64,000 nucleotides of DNA, from positions 81,514,273 through 81,578,272 of the forward strand of contig JAUPFV010000003.1 of the NCBI GenBank assembly GCA_036936605.1, read 5' to 3'. Positions within the stretch are counted from its first letter, which is position 1. Every line of letters starts with the position of its first letter. Under the pieces are notes generated by a model. The model had not been told where the DNA came from. It did not search any database and saw only the letters and a program-made list of their open reading frames with translations. This stretch comes from Limnanthes douglasii subsp. nivea (taxonomy: Eukaryota; Streptophyta; Magnoliopsida; Brassicales; Limnanthaceae). This document shows, one piece after another, positions 1-11,149 of this stretch. The translations under genes and the position numbers were made by a program.

Positions 1-2060
1 CGCACATCGGATCTTTCACTATCTCATTAACAACTTCACACTGCTCAGAATTCGGTATGATCGAAGGCGATGGTTGTGTAATGATCCACGGATATTCTTC
101 AGAGTAAGCCATTGTTGCCAAAGAATCAGCCATTGTATTGCTACCTCTTCGAATATGCTCCACTTCGACATTTTCAAACTGTGCCATCATTCCCTGAAGC
201 TCTTGTAAGTACAAAACCAAACGTTCCTTTTTAGCTTCTGATACTCCTTTAACATGGTTAACTACCAACTGTGAATCTGTTTCCAAGCACACAAATGCCG
301 CTCCACAAATCTTTGCTAACCGTAATCTTGCTAGCACAACTTCATACTCAGCTTCGTTATTCGAAGCATGAAAGCCAAATTTTATAGCTTGAAACATAAA
401 TTACTCTGTGGGTGCCACCAACTCAACTCCTCCACTCGACCATTTGTTACTGGATCCCCCATCAGTTCGTATCGTCCACGTCGGATTCTCGTTCACCTTT
501 TCACCATCTTTCTCTTCGGATCTTCTTGAGTGGAATTCCACCAAAAAATCTGCTAAAGCTTGAGCTTTGATAGCTGTTCGAGGAGAGAATAACACATCGA
601 AATCTCCTAACTCCACAGACCACTTGGTCATCCTTCCTGAGATATCTGGCTTCTGTAAAACATTTTTTAATGGATATGAAGTTCGAACCACAATCGTATG
701 TGCCTGGAAGTAAGGACGCATTTTTCTTGCTGCCACTACTATGCACAGTGCCAATTTTTCGAGCTTCAAATAGCGTTTTTCAGCATCAAACAAACTTTTG
801 CTGACATAGTAGACAGGCTTTGAAATTCTCGTATCTTCACTGACCAGATTCGCACTCACCGCATAATCCGATACTGCTATATACAAAAATAGCTGCTCAC
901 CCTTTCGAGGCTTCGACAATATTTCAGGAGAGGACAAAAGATTTTTAATCTTCATAAAAGCTTCTTCACAATCCGAGGTCCACTCAAAGTTATTAGGTCT
1001 ACGCAGCACCTGGAAAAAAGGGAAGCACTTATCTGAAAAACGAGAAATGAATCTGTTCAAAGCTGCTAACTTGCCCGTTAACATTTTCACTTCTTTGATA
1101 TTCCGAGGTGAAGACATAGATATCAGAGCCTTCAATTGATCTGGATCCACTTCGATTCCTCTTTCACTAATCATGTACCCCAGAAATTTGCCAGATCGAA
1201 CTCCAAATGTACATTTTTTCTGGGTTCAACTTCAATTGTATTGCTCTAAGATTCAAAAACGTCTCTTCCAAATCATCAATGTGTTCATCATCACTTTTGC
1301 TTTTAACAAGCATGTCATCGATGTACACTTCGATATTTCTCCCTATTTGTGAAGCAAACGCCTTATTCATCAGCCTCTGATATGTTGACCCAGCATTTTT
1401 CAATCCGAACGACATCACTCTGTAGCAATGCAATCCTCTGTCAGTGATAAAAGTCGTGTTTTCTTCATCATTTGGATTCATTCGAATCTGATTATACCCC
1501 GAAAACGCATCCATAAACGTCAAGATTTTATTTCCCGAAGTAGAATCCACTAACTGATCGATTCGAGGCACCGGAAAAGGATCTTTTGGACAGGCTCTAT
1601 TCAAATCTGTGAAGTCCACACACATTCGCCATTTTCCATTCTTCTTTTTCACTACTACCGGATTAGCCGTCCACCTCGGATAATTGGCTTCCCTGATATG
1701 ACCCATCTTGTATAGTCGATCCACCTCGGCAACTATTGCCTCGGATTTTTCCAATGAAAAGGCCCTTCTTTTTTGAATTATCGGTTTGACCTTCGGATCA
1801 ACCGCCAAACTATGACATATTATGTCACTTGGGACCCCCACTACATCTTCAGACCTCCACGCAAAAACATCCAAATTTTCAGACAAAAAAGTCAACAACT
1901 TTTCTCGCATCGATAAAGATAATAGGGTCCCAATTCGAAGTACCCTGCCATTATTGAAAATATATTCTTCTATTTCCTCATTGACCACCACAGAACTCGG
2001 GGTTGACCTCGGATCATCAATTCCCTCATATGTTCCATCAGAAGACAACCCCCCAAACTG
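1..2060 (-). pseudogene. Pol (RT, RNase H 1, start of RNase H 2) of the left gypsy element, broken
   Basis: Continues in the gag frame after the TAG at 2061-2063. Reverse transcriptase is recognised by KWRMCVDFTDLNRACPKD, MDAFSGYNQI, FGLKNAGSTYQRLMN and the catalytic YIDDM. The frame shifts near 1213 at an A-run (NPEK followed by out-of-frame residues), consistent with one extra A. It then resumes with the RT thumb and a Ty3-type RNase H (KPVYYVSKSLFDAEKRY). A TAA at about 398-400 interrupts the second RNase H (RTDGGSS, NNEAEYE, TDSQLV, ADSLATMAYS), which runs off the window. Two independent lesions mean this copy is not autonomous. Integrase lies outside. Confidence 0.88.
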
Positions 2061-2063
2061 CTA
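2055..2063 (-). promoter_or_regulatory. gag-pol in-frame stop with possible readthrough context
   Basis: Minus strand reads AAT TAG CAG TTT. Gag and pol are in the same frame on either side. UAG followed by CAR-YYA is the established tobamovirus-type readthrough context; here the last base is T instead of A. Function is inferred. Confidence 0.5.
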
Positions 2064-4505
2064 ATTCTCCATCGGATCATCAGAACTTTTGCCCCGTAGT
2101 TTAAATGCAGCAGCATAACATTCTCTTGCCACCTTTTGGTCACTTCGAACTACGCCGACTCGGTCCTCGATCACATACTTCAAACATTGATGAATTGTGG
2201 AAACTACAGCGTACATTTTAGCCAACCACGACCTCCCAAAAATAGCGTTGTAACTTGATGGACAATCTACCACCACAAAAAGTACTTGTACTTTCTTCTT
2301 GAAAGGCCCCTTTCCCAAAGAAACTTCACCCTCGAACTCTCCTATCACATTTGCTGTTGCGCCAATAAACCCTATGATAGTCCTTTCTGATCTTTCTATT
2401 CGAGGCGGAGCAGTTAATCTCTCATATGTTGACTTGAAAAGCACATTAGCAGAGCTCCCTGTATCAATTAGCACTCGTCGAATCTCCACCCCGCATACTT
2501 CTGCTCCTATGACCACCGCATCTTCATGTGGCCCAGTAATCCCCCTCAAATCATCCCCATCGAAAATTATAAAGGGCACATCTTTTCTGTTGCTTAGGTG
2601 TGCCGATGCGCCTCCCTCAATTTGTCGTGTTAAGTTCACTATATGCCTCTTCCTCGAATTATTAGTGTTGTTGGTCATCGAATCTCCCCCAAATATTGTA
2701 AGTGATTCGAAGAAGGCACACAAATCTCGAACACGTCCATGACGCATCGGCTCATCTATTGACATTAACAAAAGTCGACTAGGGTCTGGTTCGACACATT
2801 CCGAGGCCACATCGAAACCATCCCCCTCACCTGCAACATCTAAAATCATTAGTGCAGTTTCCTTCTTAGAATTAGAATTACCAATTTTCGGAGCTGCTGC
2901 TTTAGCATTCTTCCTGACATATTCCAGCAACTTTCCATTCTCGATCAAAATTTGCATCTCCTTCTTTAGAGCAATGCAATCATTTGTATCATGGCCGACA
3001 TTATCATGATACCTGCAGAACTTATTATTGCGCTCTTCTCTTGGCCTGTTAATCGCTGGTGGCTTTCTAAAATTTATTGTTCCCCTTGTTTTTTCATATA
3101 TCGAAGCCACGCTTTCAGTCAGATCCGCATAATAATCTGGCCTCACCCACACATTCGATCTGGATCTAAACTGTTGCTGATTATTAGAGTTGTGTTGATT
3201 ATATCCCCCTTGATACGAGTTCGAAGCTCCTCGGTTAGATACATTTTGATTGTTCTTCGGACGCGAGGGATTGTTGTTCGATGTGTTAGGTTGTCCACTC
3301 CCCTTCTGAACAGTACTAACACCTCCTCGAACCCGCGTCGATTCTTCGACCTTAATCTGATCCTCAACCTGAGCCATAAGAGCTCCAAATGTTAACGCCC
3401 TGCGCCTCGTAGTCTCATCGGCTAAATCCCCAGGCAACAGCCCTTGCCTAAACGCCGCCATAGCCACACTTTCTTCACAATCATCCAATTCAGCCTTTGT
3501 TGACACAAACCTCTTAGTATAATCCTTTAACTTCTCTCCCACAGCCTGCTTGCATTGTATTATTGTGTCTCCATTGGCTCTCATTTCCTTGCTTCCCACA
3601 AACTGTCTTCGGAAAGCGGTATAGAAGCCTCTAAAATTTGCAATTGACTCCTTAGGAATCTTGTTGAACCATTTCAGCGCAGTTCCCTTAAACGTCTGAG
3701 AGAAAGCTCTACACACCAATTTATCGTCATCTTCGAAATTAGTCATGTAGTTTTTAAATTGTTCTATGTGGTCATCGGGATCTTGAGTCCCATCAAATTT
3801 ATCAACTTTGGAAATATCAAACCGCCTCGGAAGCGGCACAGATCTGATCTCCCTGATCAACGGTGAGTCCCTCCAGTCGACTCCCTGAACATACTGGTCC
3901 TCATTTCTCATCCCCGCAGTTGCATATAAGCTGGACTCACCTTCATATTTCTGAGGCGAATATCTCCGAGGCGAATATCTTCGAGGTGAATATACTCGCC
4001 TCTCTTTCTTTTTCCTTCCTTCCTTATACACCCTAGCTGGCCGGAGCTCACGCTCTGCTCCTCTTGAATTACCTCGAGAACGCTCGTACTTCGGTGTTTC
4101 ATCAGACTCAGAATCTTCGAAATCCTCTTCATCACTAGAGTTCACATACAATCGCTTTTGTAATTTTTCTTTCCTCTTTATCCCACTATACTCTTTCTTT
4201 TGCTCAAAACGTGCTTTACGCTGTTCATATCGATCGTCGCCATCGTCCATCGACTGCTCCGACTGATCATTCTGATCGCCCCCTGCCACTTTAGACTTGA
4301 GCCTAGCACCATCATTACTTCCCTTCTTTTTTATCAATTCGTCAAGCTCTGCCACCTTCCTTATCATCTCATTCATTTTTCCCTCAAAATCAAATTGGAT
4401 TGATTGAGTTGGAATCGATTTACCTGCCTCTTGCAGATCGGATTTCAGTGTTTCCATAGCCTTGCGAACAGATGGATTGTCACCTTCCTCTGGATTCATC
4501 TTCAA
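2061..4505 (-). CDS. Gag-protease polyprotein of the left gypsy element (814 aa, open)
   Basis: Forms the particle and matures it. An open frame of 814 codons. The N-terminal third is charged and low-complexity (Asp/Glu/Arg/Ser-rich, with repeated YSPRR motifs). A Retrotrans_gag-type domain lies at about residues 235-305, with the family motif ALKWFN and AFRRQFVGS. A zinc-knuckle-like FCRYHDNVGHDTNDC is near residue 498. The aspartic protease active site VLIDTGSSANVLF is near residue 680, with the catalytic D-T-G intact. The frame ends in TAG and pol continues in the same frame, with CAG TTT directly after the stop, so expression of pol by readthrough is possible. I chose the ATG at 4503-4505 because it is the first in the frame downstream of the PBS. 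Confidence 0.9.
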   Translation of the reverse strand: MKMNPEEGDNPSVRKAMETLKSDLQEAGKSIPTQSIQFDFEGKMNEMIRKVAELDELIKKKGSNDGARLKSKVAGGDQNDQSEQSMDDGDDRYEQRKARFEQKKEYSGIKRKEKLQKRLYVNSSDEEDFEDSESDETPKYERSRGNSRGAERELRPARVYKEGRKKKERRVYSPRRYSPRRYSPQKYEGESSLYATAGMRNEDQYVQGVDWRDSPLIREIRSVPLPRRFDISKVDKFDGTQDPDDHIEQFKNYMTNFEDDDKLVCRAFSQTFKGTALKWFNKIPKESIANFRGFYTAFRRQFVGSKEMRANGDTIIQCKQAVGEKLKDYTKRFVSTKAELDDCEESVAMAAFRQGLLPGDLADETTRRRALTFGALMAQVEDQIKVEESTRVRGGVSTVQKGSGQPNTSNNNPSRPKNNQNVSNRGASNSYQGGYNQHNSNNQQQFRSRSNVWVRPDYYADLTESVASIYEKTRGTINFRKPPAINRPREERNNKFCRYHDNVGHDTNDCIALKKEMQILIENGKLLEYVRKNAKAAAPKIGNSNSKKETALMILDVAGEGDGFDVASECVEPDPSRLLLMSIDEPMRHGRVRDLCAFFESLTIFGGDSMTNNTNNSRKRHIVNLTRQIEGGASAHLSNRKDVPFIIFDGDDLRGITGPHEDAVVIGAEVCGVEIRRVLIDTGSSANVLFKSTYERLTAPPRIERSERTIIGFIGATANVIGEFEGEVSLGKGPFKKKVQVLFVVVDCPSSYNAIFGRSWLAKMYAVVSTIHQCLKYVIEDRVGVVRSDQKVARECYAAAFKLRGKSSDDPMEN

Positions 4506-4605
4506 TCAGCAAAAAGTCAAACAAAATATGAAAATTCGAACGAAAAACTTTGCAAAACGAAAACTCGAACGTCGATTTCTGATCTGTTGATCAAGGTATC
4601 CTCGA

Positions 4606-4623
4606 CCCCTCCTTCTAGCGCCA
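4606..4623 (-). other. Primer-binding site of the left gypsy element
   Basis: Minus strand TGGCGCTAGAAGGAGGGG starts a few bases inside the 5' LTR end (CTTACCA). The TGG start is complementary to a tRNA CCA tail. The tRNA species is not assigned. Confidence 0.7.
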
Positions 4624-4626
4624 ATT

Positions 4627-4872
4627 TGGTAAGAATTAAAGCTGAATTGACAAAATCAAGAACACAAATCTACTCAGAGAATTTTTGGAAGTGAAAAGTG
4701 CTTCTGATTATTTCATAGGCATAACTGACTTCTTCAGCCTCTTTAAATAGACTGAGTGAGTTAGTTAGAGAAATGGTTACATAATGGTATAATTGTAGTT
4801 CAACCCTTATATTTCTACTAAAGCCTAATTTAACTCTTATGTTTACAAAACTTATCACTTTAGTCCCTATCA
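4627..4872 (-). repeat. 5' LTR of the left gypsy element (inner end firm, outer end estimated)
   Basis: On the minus strand it begins TGATAGGGACTAAAG and ends TTCTTACCA next to the PBS, so it has TG...CA ends. A TATTTAAAG motif near 4740-4750 could be the promoter TATA. The 3' LTR is not in the window, so the outer end (4872) is inferred from the TG/CA rule only. Confidence 0.55.
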
Positions 4873-5289
4873 ATTGTATTTAGGCCCCCGAGGAATAACT
4901 TTCCTTATCACTTACTAAACATAAATTGATAATAGAATTCAATTAATAATGCTTTCGTCTCCGGAGCTACTCCAAATCGTTTCATAAAAAACAAATATAC
5001 AAAGTGTTTGCCTATCTTATAACTATCTCTAATTTTATTATTTTGGAGTACAACCACATATGAATCCTAAAGAGTTTATATAGGATGAAGAAATATGGAT
5101 TGGTGAAACTAAAACAATAAATTATGCAATGGTTATGTACTTTCATTAATAATTAACTTGGTGTAATTAAGACAAAAACTTAGATAATTATTCTGCATCT
5201 TCATTCAAACTTTCCTAAGTTAACCACTATTTCCTTTACGATGTTTAAAATACATGATAAATAAATGTATTTCCCATGGATATTTTTAC
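4873..5289. other. AT-rich spacer, nothing recognised
   Basis: No coding frame, RNA or repeat is recognised. It separates the left gypsy LTR from a decayed copia element and may be decayed copia sequence. Confidence 0.5.
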
Positions 5290-6500
5290 TACTTTGAAAA
5301 AAACAAAATCTGGTGATGCGTGTCACATTCCTTACCTTGCTTTAATTCTAAGTCATATGTTACTCGTGTTTTGGACCTTATACATACACATGTTCAGGGT
5401 CATTCCACAATTAAACCTCAATATGGCTATAAGTATTGCATTTATTTCCTATATGATTTAGTAGGCATACATGGAAATACTCATTAAAAGAGAATAGTGA
5501 AACACTCATTTCCTTCATGATTTTTAAAAGAACTTGTCAAAATGAGTTTGAAAAAATAGTTGAAGTCTTAGAATTAGATTGGGTGGACAACTTATATATT
5601 TTATTCCAATAACTAAACAATCAACAATACAGTAAGGAACATCAGCGCCCTACATTTTTTCCGAAAATAGAAGGTTATAAAGAAAACATAGACACATTGT
5701 AGATATAGGTATAACCCTTATAGCACAAGTCAAATTATCTTACGAAGAAGTGATTGAAGTCTTTATTGCAGTTAGGTTCATAATCAACAAACTTCTTACA
5801 ATTATCCTGAAGAACCTTACACTATGTCAGAAACTTTATAACAAGAAAACCTAACTATTTGGCCTTGAAGACATTTGGATATTCTTTTTTTCCTCTTTAA
5901 GACCTTATTAGTCTCATAAATTCCGATTTCATCAAAGTAAGTACATAATTCTAGGTTATTGTGACAGTTACAAAATATACAAGTGTCTAAGTCCTAGTGG
6001 AAAATTTTATATTTCAAGGAATGTTGGTTTTGATGAATTAGATTTTCCTCTTTCTATAGGCTTTCTAAACACCAAAACTAATGAGAGTCTTCAATCATTT
6101 TATATTTTTTCCTCATTTCCTACTATGTATGATTCTTCAGTGTTAGATAGTTGTTCTCACTTGGGAAGACCTAGCTTATACATTCAATTTAATAAACATA
6201 CTTTACATGATCCAATAAAAAATATAATCCGGAAACTACACTACCAACACCTGTTACACAAATAAGTGTACACCCTCCTGACATATCTATATAATCTTGT
6301 AGACAGCTTATACATAACATTGTACCTAACCATATCATTATCCTAACAACAAACCCTATCTTCACTCAAAATAATATTAGTATATTACCACCCTCCCTAC
6401 TGAATCAACATAATTGCAAACAAGGTCCAAAAGAGTTATGTTTAAACCTAAATCTATTTACATATGTGTCACCACTACTTATTTGGTCATGCCTCATGAG
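5290..6500 (+). pseudogene. Decayed Ty1/copia integrase and linker
   Basis: No long frame survives, but copia integrase landmarks appear in order in shifting frames. SGDACHIPYLA near 5310 is the end of the zinc-binding region. Next is LDLIHTHVQGHS...QYGYKYC, the start of the catalytic core, near 5375-5440. Then LKTFGYSFFP near 5863, and a clean stretch from 5951 reading LGYCDSYKIYKCLSPSGKFY followed by ISRNVGFDELDFP. Finally SKRVMFKPKSIY near 6430 matches the linker just before copia RT. Gag, RT and LTRs are missing, so this is an old internal fragment. Confidence 0.8.
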
Positions 6501-6503
6501 GAC

Positions 6504-6876
6504 TGAATTATTCGAAGGATAAATCGGATAAATTGGTTATTTTGCTAAAACATATTATATGTATACTAATGTAATAAAATGTCATAATTAGAGTTATTTA
6601 ACATAATAATGGGTTATGGGTTCTAAATTGGCTTGGGTTACCAATTGAGCTCATGGGCCATATTAGCCCATTAGGCTCATCGGGAAAATGTTCATATAAA
6701 TAGGCCTTTAGAGTCATTAATGAGAGCTGGAGAAAAACATTTAATCTCTACTCAACGTGTTAGAGCTTCTCTTTCAGAAATGTATCCTAAACTGCTCAAT
6801 GTGTCTCTATAGTTCACCTTATAATTAATTAATTCTTTTTTTATTATTCAAACACCCTCTAAAAATCTTTGACACA
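6504..6876 (+). repeat. Probable 5' LTR of a decayed plus-strand gypsy element
   Basis: Runs from TGAATTATTCGAAGG to TTTGACACA just before a TGGCGACC primer-binding site. It contains CATATAAATAGG (about 6694-6705) as a TATA box. Its partner LTR is missing, so both ends are estimates. Confidence 0.5.
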
Positions 6877-6881
6877 GCTAG

Positions 6882-6900
6882 TGGCGACCAGGGTGGGAGC
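6882..6900 (+). other. Primer-binding site of the decayed gypsy element
   Basis: TGGCGACCAGGGTGGGAGC closely matches the TGGCGACCACAGTGGGAG site of the other gypsy elements in this window and sits between the LTR and gag remnants. Confidence 0.7.
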
Positions 6901-7990
6901 CTTGTAGAGGTACCTACATAACGATATCCAAAACCTTAGATGTTTGAGTTTACCCAGGTGATTGAGTTAGTCATGATCAGAGAGGGATCTGGTCGAATAC
7001 AACATAATACGGATAACCAACAAGAATGGTTTCTCATGCAATAAGAGCATAGCCATTTACGAGGGAAGATCGAGACATCAAGATCTCAAAAGAAAGCAAT
7101 AATAATACTTCCAGTAAAATCCGATGGAAAGTCCAAAAACTTAAAAGACAATGAGGCTCTAATGAAAAATTTGTAGACTCATACTTTAGCACAATCCATA
7201 TAAATATTAAAGATGGTGATCATATAAAATCTAACATTCCTCAAAGAGAGAGCCTAAGACCATGGATTGTTATAGTCCTCCTGAGTCAAGCACATATTCG
7301 TTTTTTGTATTTGAGGAGTCATAAAATGTCATAGCGACAATTTTTATTTGAAGAAACACTCTAATCGGCATCAAAAGTCGAGTAAACAACATACCTCCTC
7401 ATATAAATGAAGACATCAAAAAAGTAAAGAAAAAACAAAAATTGAAAGAAATATAGAAATTTCGTGGAATCATAGTATAAATTATCAAGTGAATGATAAG
7501 TTTGTTATATAGTCCGAGCACTCTATTTTTGCAACAACTAATGAGGAACATCAATTTAGTCATGGTCACAATTGGAAGCAGACACCTCTTTCTACAAAGA
7601 TTCTCTCAGGACATATGCATAGGCGATTTTATATATCAAAAATGAAAAAAATTCGATGAGGGTAAAGATCTGGATAACTATATTGAATAGTTCAAGAACT
7701 TCATGATGAATTTCGATGATGATGATGAATTGTTATGTCGGGTTTTTTCGCAAACATTCAAATATAGTGCTTTAAAGTGGTATAATCGACTTCTACACGG
7801 ATCTATCAGAATAATTATATGTTCTTGATGGCTTTTCGAAGACAATTTATAGAAAGAAAACAAATATTAGTAAATTGAGATGAAATAATTAAATGCCGCA
7901 AGTTGATTGGGAAAAACCTAAAGGATTACATTAAGATTTTTGTCGAAACTAAAAATGGCATGTTGTTTGCAATTTTAACCTGGATATTTT
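6901..7990 (+). pseudogene. Decayed gypsy gag (plus strand)
   Basis: The first ~580 bp are unreadable leader and gag N-terminus. From about 7480 the gag core can be followed despite stops and shifts: HSIFATTNEE, NWKQTPLSTKILSGH, then FMMNFDDDDELLC-like and ALKWYN-like segments, AFRRQFI, and DYIKIFVETKNGM near 7930. This matches the intact gag at 54295-55344 residue for residue over long stretches. The homology stops near 7990, where minus-strand integrase of another copy begins. Confidence 0.75.
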
Positions 7991-8700
7991 CTCGTGGATG
8001 GAAAGGAGAAGAAAAACAATGTTGAATACCGCTAAAGGCAGAAAAATCCTCCATTTCTTTCTTATCAAACTACGCCTATTGTCTGTAGTAATCTTTTGGA
8101 GGATTTCAAATCTGCACCATATATTGTATATGATAAATTTAATGACATCCTTCGATATAATCCCTGCCAAGAGAGCTGCTTCTATCCATTTTGAGAAGTA
8201 GTCAATAGCCACTATAATCGTTCTGCACCCCCTCGATGCCATAGGTAGAGGTCCAACTAAAATCATTCCCCATCTGACAAAGGGTATTGGCTCATAAATA
8301 GACTCCATAGGTACTGTCGGCACATGAATTTCATTACCATACCTTTGATATGAATCACATTTCTTTACCATCTCCTTAACATCTGCCATTATGGATGGCC
8401 AATAATAACCAGCTAATAAGACTCTCCAGGTTAGTTCCATGTACCCACAATGTGTTGAGCCCTCCCCGTCATGCAGTTCGGGCTAAACAACTTGGGATTC
8501 TTCAAATCCCAAACAACATAGAATAGGCCTACTAAAATATTTTTTGTAGAGAATTCCCCTTATCATCAAAAACCACATGCCTTGTGCTTAATATTTTTTA
8601 CCACGGCATTGTCCAAAAGAAAAGCCCTATATGAAATATATTGAAGGAGTGTATATCTCCAGTCTTTAGATTGAATCACATGTGTTAGGTGCGACCAAAG
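7991..8700 (-). pseudogene. Gypsy integrase, N-terminal half, broken
   Basis: Frame at 7949-8440 carries RVLLAGYYWPSIMADVKEM, KKCDSYQRYGNEIHVP (the second zinc cysteine of C-x2-C is replaced by Tyr), WGMILVGPLPMASRGCRT and IDYFSKWIEAALLAG with the first catalytic Asp region, then TTDNRRS where the second catalytic region should read TDNGPQ. Further N-terminal integrase sequence is readable with stops to about 8700. The catalytic-core C-terminus is missing. Confidence 0.8.
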
Positions 8701-8749
8701 TCCCACTATTCTTAACTTATATACTGATCATAATTTCTTGGTTTTATCA

Positions 8750-9316
8750 GTATTTGGACCACCCATTATTTCTTGGTTTTATCTTCTGAAGTTTGTTTTC
8801 AGATGTAGAGTCTACCAACTGGTCTATCTGAGGCATATGATACAGATAATTTGAGCAATATTTGTTAAGGTCAGTGAAATCAATACACATAGGCCATTTC
8901 CCATTGTTTTTCTTAATTTACACCAGATTGGCAGTCCATAAAGGATATTGGGACGCTTTAATGGGCCCTACCTTAGTCAGCCGATCAACCTCTTGAACTA
9001 TCACATTTACTAATCCTTAGAAAAAGCTCTTCTTTTCTGTACAACAGGTGCAACATCACTCTGAATGGACATTTGTGTGAATAACGCTTGCTGGTACTCC
9101 GGTTACATTACTATTGCACCAAGCAAACACATGTTGATTGTTCAGTAAAAAAGATAACAATTTATTTTTCACCTCTAGCGCCATTTCGAAACAAATCTTG
9201 ACATTCTTACCCTTTGCAAGGGTGTGAGTTTCAACTTCTTCAACATGTATTATAACACTGTGACCTCCTCTAGGGTCATCAATCTCACTCTGCCCCTAAG
9301 AAGGCTCCAGTAACTT
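8750..9316 (-). pseudogene. Gypsy RT N-terminal fragment and gag-pol linker
   Basis: Minus strand shows the RT start (QEVDRLTKVGPIK-like, WTANLV, CIDFTDLNKY, DQLVDST) with several stops, fused near 8795 to a scrap of the RNase H region. Everything from the RT palm onward is deleted. Upstream, the gag-pol linker can be followed to the TAG at 9317-9319. Confidence 0.7.
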
Positions 9317-10230
9317 CTAATCTTCATTAATCCAAACTGCCCCCAAGGTCTTAGGAGCAAGAGCTGTTGCATAGCACTCTCTGGCTATCTTCTGACTACT
9401 CCGGACAACACCTACTTGTCCATTACCTACATACTTTAAAAACTGATGGACTGTTGAGGCCACCACATGCATTCTGGAAAGCCAAGAACTCCCAAATATT
9501 GCATTGTATGATGTGGGGCAGTCTACCACCATAAATAACACCTTCGCCATCTTTTTAAAAGGCCCCATGCCCAACAACAATTCTTCTTCAAATTCCCCAA
9601 TTACATCCGCAGAGATTCATGTGAAGCCCACAATAGTTCTGTTCGAGTGTTGAATAACAGTCGGATTTCTCATCTGTTTGTAAGAGCTTAAGAATAGGAT
9701 GTTTGCTGAACTGCCTGTATTTATCAAAATTCGGCGTACATCATTTCCCCCAATAGATGCTCCTATAACCATCGCATCTTCATGGGGCCCAGAAATATTC
9801 CTCAGATCATCCTCATCAAAAACTATAAATGGGAAATGGGATTGACACTGATGGGAAGACATCCCTCCTTCTAACTGAGTAGCCAAACTGTGGACATGCC
9901 TCTTTCTTGACGAATGGGTAGGTGCAGTTACAGTATCCCCTCCAAATATAGTTGGTGACTCAAAGAACGTGATCAATTCAGACACTGTCTTGGTTTGTTC
10001 TGTTATTACTCCCACCTTATTCCGAGTTGGATCGGGATCCAGGTACTTAGAATCCACATCGAATCTTTCAAGAATTACCATTGCCCCTTCTTGAGCAGAT
10101 GTTCCAGGATTGTTGATAGGGCTCGTCCGAGGAGCATTGTCAGGCCCGTTTCCACTTCTTCTTTTAACATATGCCTCCAGTTTGCCTCTCTCAATAAGGT
10201 TCCGACCTTCTTGTTTTAATGATATGCAGT
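9317..10230 (-). pseudogene. Gypsy gag C-terminus and protease, active site altered
   Basis: Frames 9617-10081 and 9317-9580 read VILERFDVDSKYLDPDPTRN, IFGGDTVTAP, KRHVHSLATQLEGG, FIVFDEDDLRNISGPHEDA, RRILINTGSSANILF and SYNAIFGSSWLSRMH. The protease triad D-T-G is N-T-G. The frame is broken once between the two ORFs. The zinc-knuckle end lies at the right edge. The frame ends in TAG followed by AAG TTA. Confidence 0.8.
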
Positions 10231-10300
10231 CTTAAATTTTTAATTTTCGTATCCGTAGTTATTAATAACCTTACAAAATCCACATTTTTCAAACCATAAC

Positions 10301-10302
<2 letters not shown>

Positions 10303-10335
<33 letters not shown>
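10303..10335. repeat. (TA)n microsatellite
   Basis: About 16 uninterrupted TA dinucleotides. The corresponding place in copy C (about 60550-60566) has only a short, broken TA run. Confidence 0.95.
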
Positions 10336-10337
<2 letters not shown>

Positions 10338-11149
10338 CTAGTTTTTAAACGAAGAAAACGAAATGCATGAGTGATATTTTTAGAGAACTTTTATTTTTTC
10401 TTTTATTTTCGCAACCAAATAATACTTAATTCCGTAAGTGGAATACAATTGTTATTTCAAAACTTATATTAAAACAAAATTCATATAAATTCATATTAGG
10501 AAACTATTTCACCATATTTACGGATGCGATTTTACATGTTCGTACACAATTCGAACACTTTTGTTTTTCACAACCAAATTCATATTTACGCAATTATTGT
10601 TTTCTTATTTACGCAACTCATTTGCATATAATTTTGTAACTGAAAACATATGCCTTTCGGCAACCAAATAACCCTTAATTACCCAATCGTGATTTTTCCA
10701 ACCAAATTCGACGTTTTTTTGGCAACTGGAACACAATTTGTTTTTTAGACTAGTTTTACGATCCGATTATTCTTAATTTCACAACCAAATATAGTCCAAA
10801 CAAAAGTTCAAATAATAATATATTGCATGGATCTAGTTTCGTTCATTTACAGAAAAATCAACAATTATTTTCGATTTTTTTTGAAAGGATGGCTTGACAG
10901 ATATGACATTAAAAAATAAAAAACATTCAAAAAAGAGAAAACAGTTAAAAGGATATATTGGGATTAATGTTTATCGGTACTCCAGTTTTAAAACCAAGTG
11001 GCTATGAATAGTTTTTCATAGCCTGGATGGTTATTAGTAGATAGTTTTGATTCGAAATGATTATTGGTATGGAACTTAAACACTAAACTAAACCCTTCTA
11101 CCTAAGCCTTCGAAATCAGATCAACTCTCTCTCTAACTCCACAATAAGC
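10336..11149. other. AT-rich non-coding part of copy A
   Basis: No frame or RNA recognised. Rich in CAACCAAAT-type motifs. Colinear with 60568-61394 of copy C. Confidence 0.6.

Larger units (their letters stand above)
1..4872 (-). mobile_element. Ty3/gypsy (Tat-like) retrotransposon, cut by the window start
   Basis: Read on the minus strand, the order is 5' LTR (4627-4872), primer-binding site (4606-4623), gag-protease (2061-4505), in-frame TAG, then RT and RNase H. Integrase and the 3' LTR lie beyond base 1. It is a different subfamily from the other gypsy copies here: the gag N-terminus is unrelated and the PBS reads TGGCGCTAGAAGG rather than TGGCGACCAC. A separate gag-PR frame followed by an in-frame stop and a pol without fused envelope fits the plant Tat group. 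Confidence 0.9.
7991..10230 (-). mobile_element. Minus-strand gypsy internal fragment without LTRs
   Basis: Minus-strand order: gag C-terminus and protease (9317-10230), RT N-terminal part (about 8795-9060), a scrap of RNase H, then integrase N-terminal half (7991-8700). The RT palm, thumb and most of both RNase H domains are deleted. Sequence is closest to the element at 31816-41252, with the same protease substitution. Its right end abuts host copy A at 10231. Confidence 0.85.

Noticed and set aside
2061..2063. gag-pol TAG as a simple inactivating mutation
   Set aside because: A TAG at the same border is present in five elements of different ages and two subfamilies, with a similar downstream context.
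2299..3395. Open plus-strand frames opposite gag of the left element
   Set aside because: They are shadows of the gag-PR frame: no domain, and no counterpart in other gypsy copies. Unlike the true antisense gene they have no conserved start, promoter or intron.
10303..10335. (TA)n run as an origin or regulatory element
   Set aside because: Simple microsatellite, not conserved in copy C.
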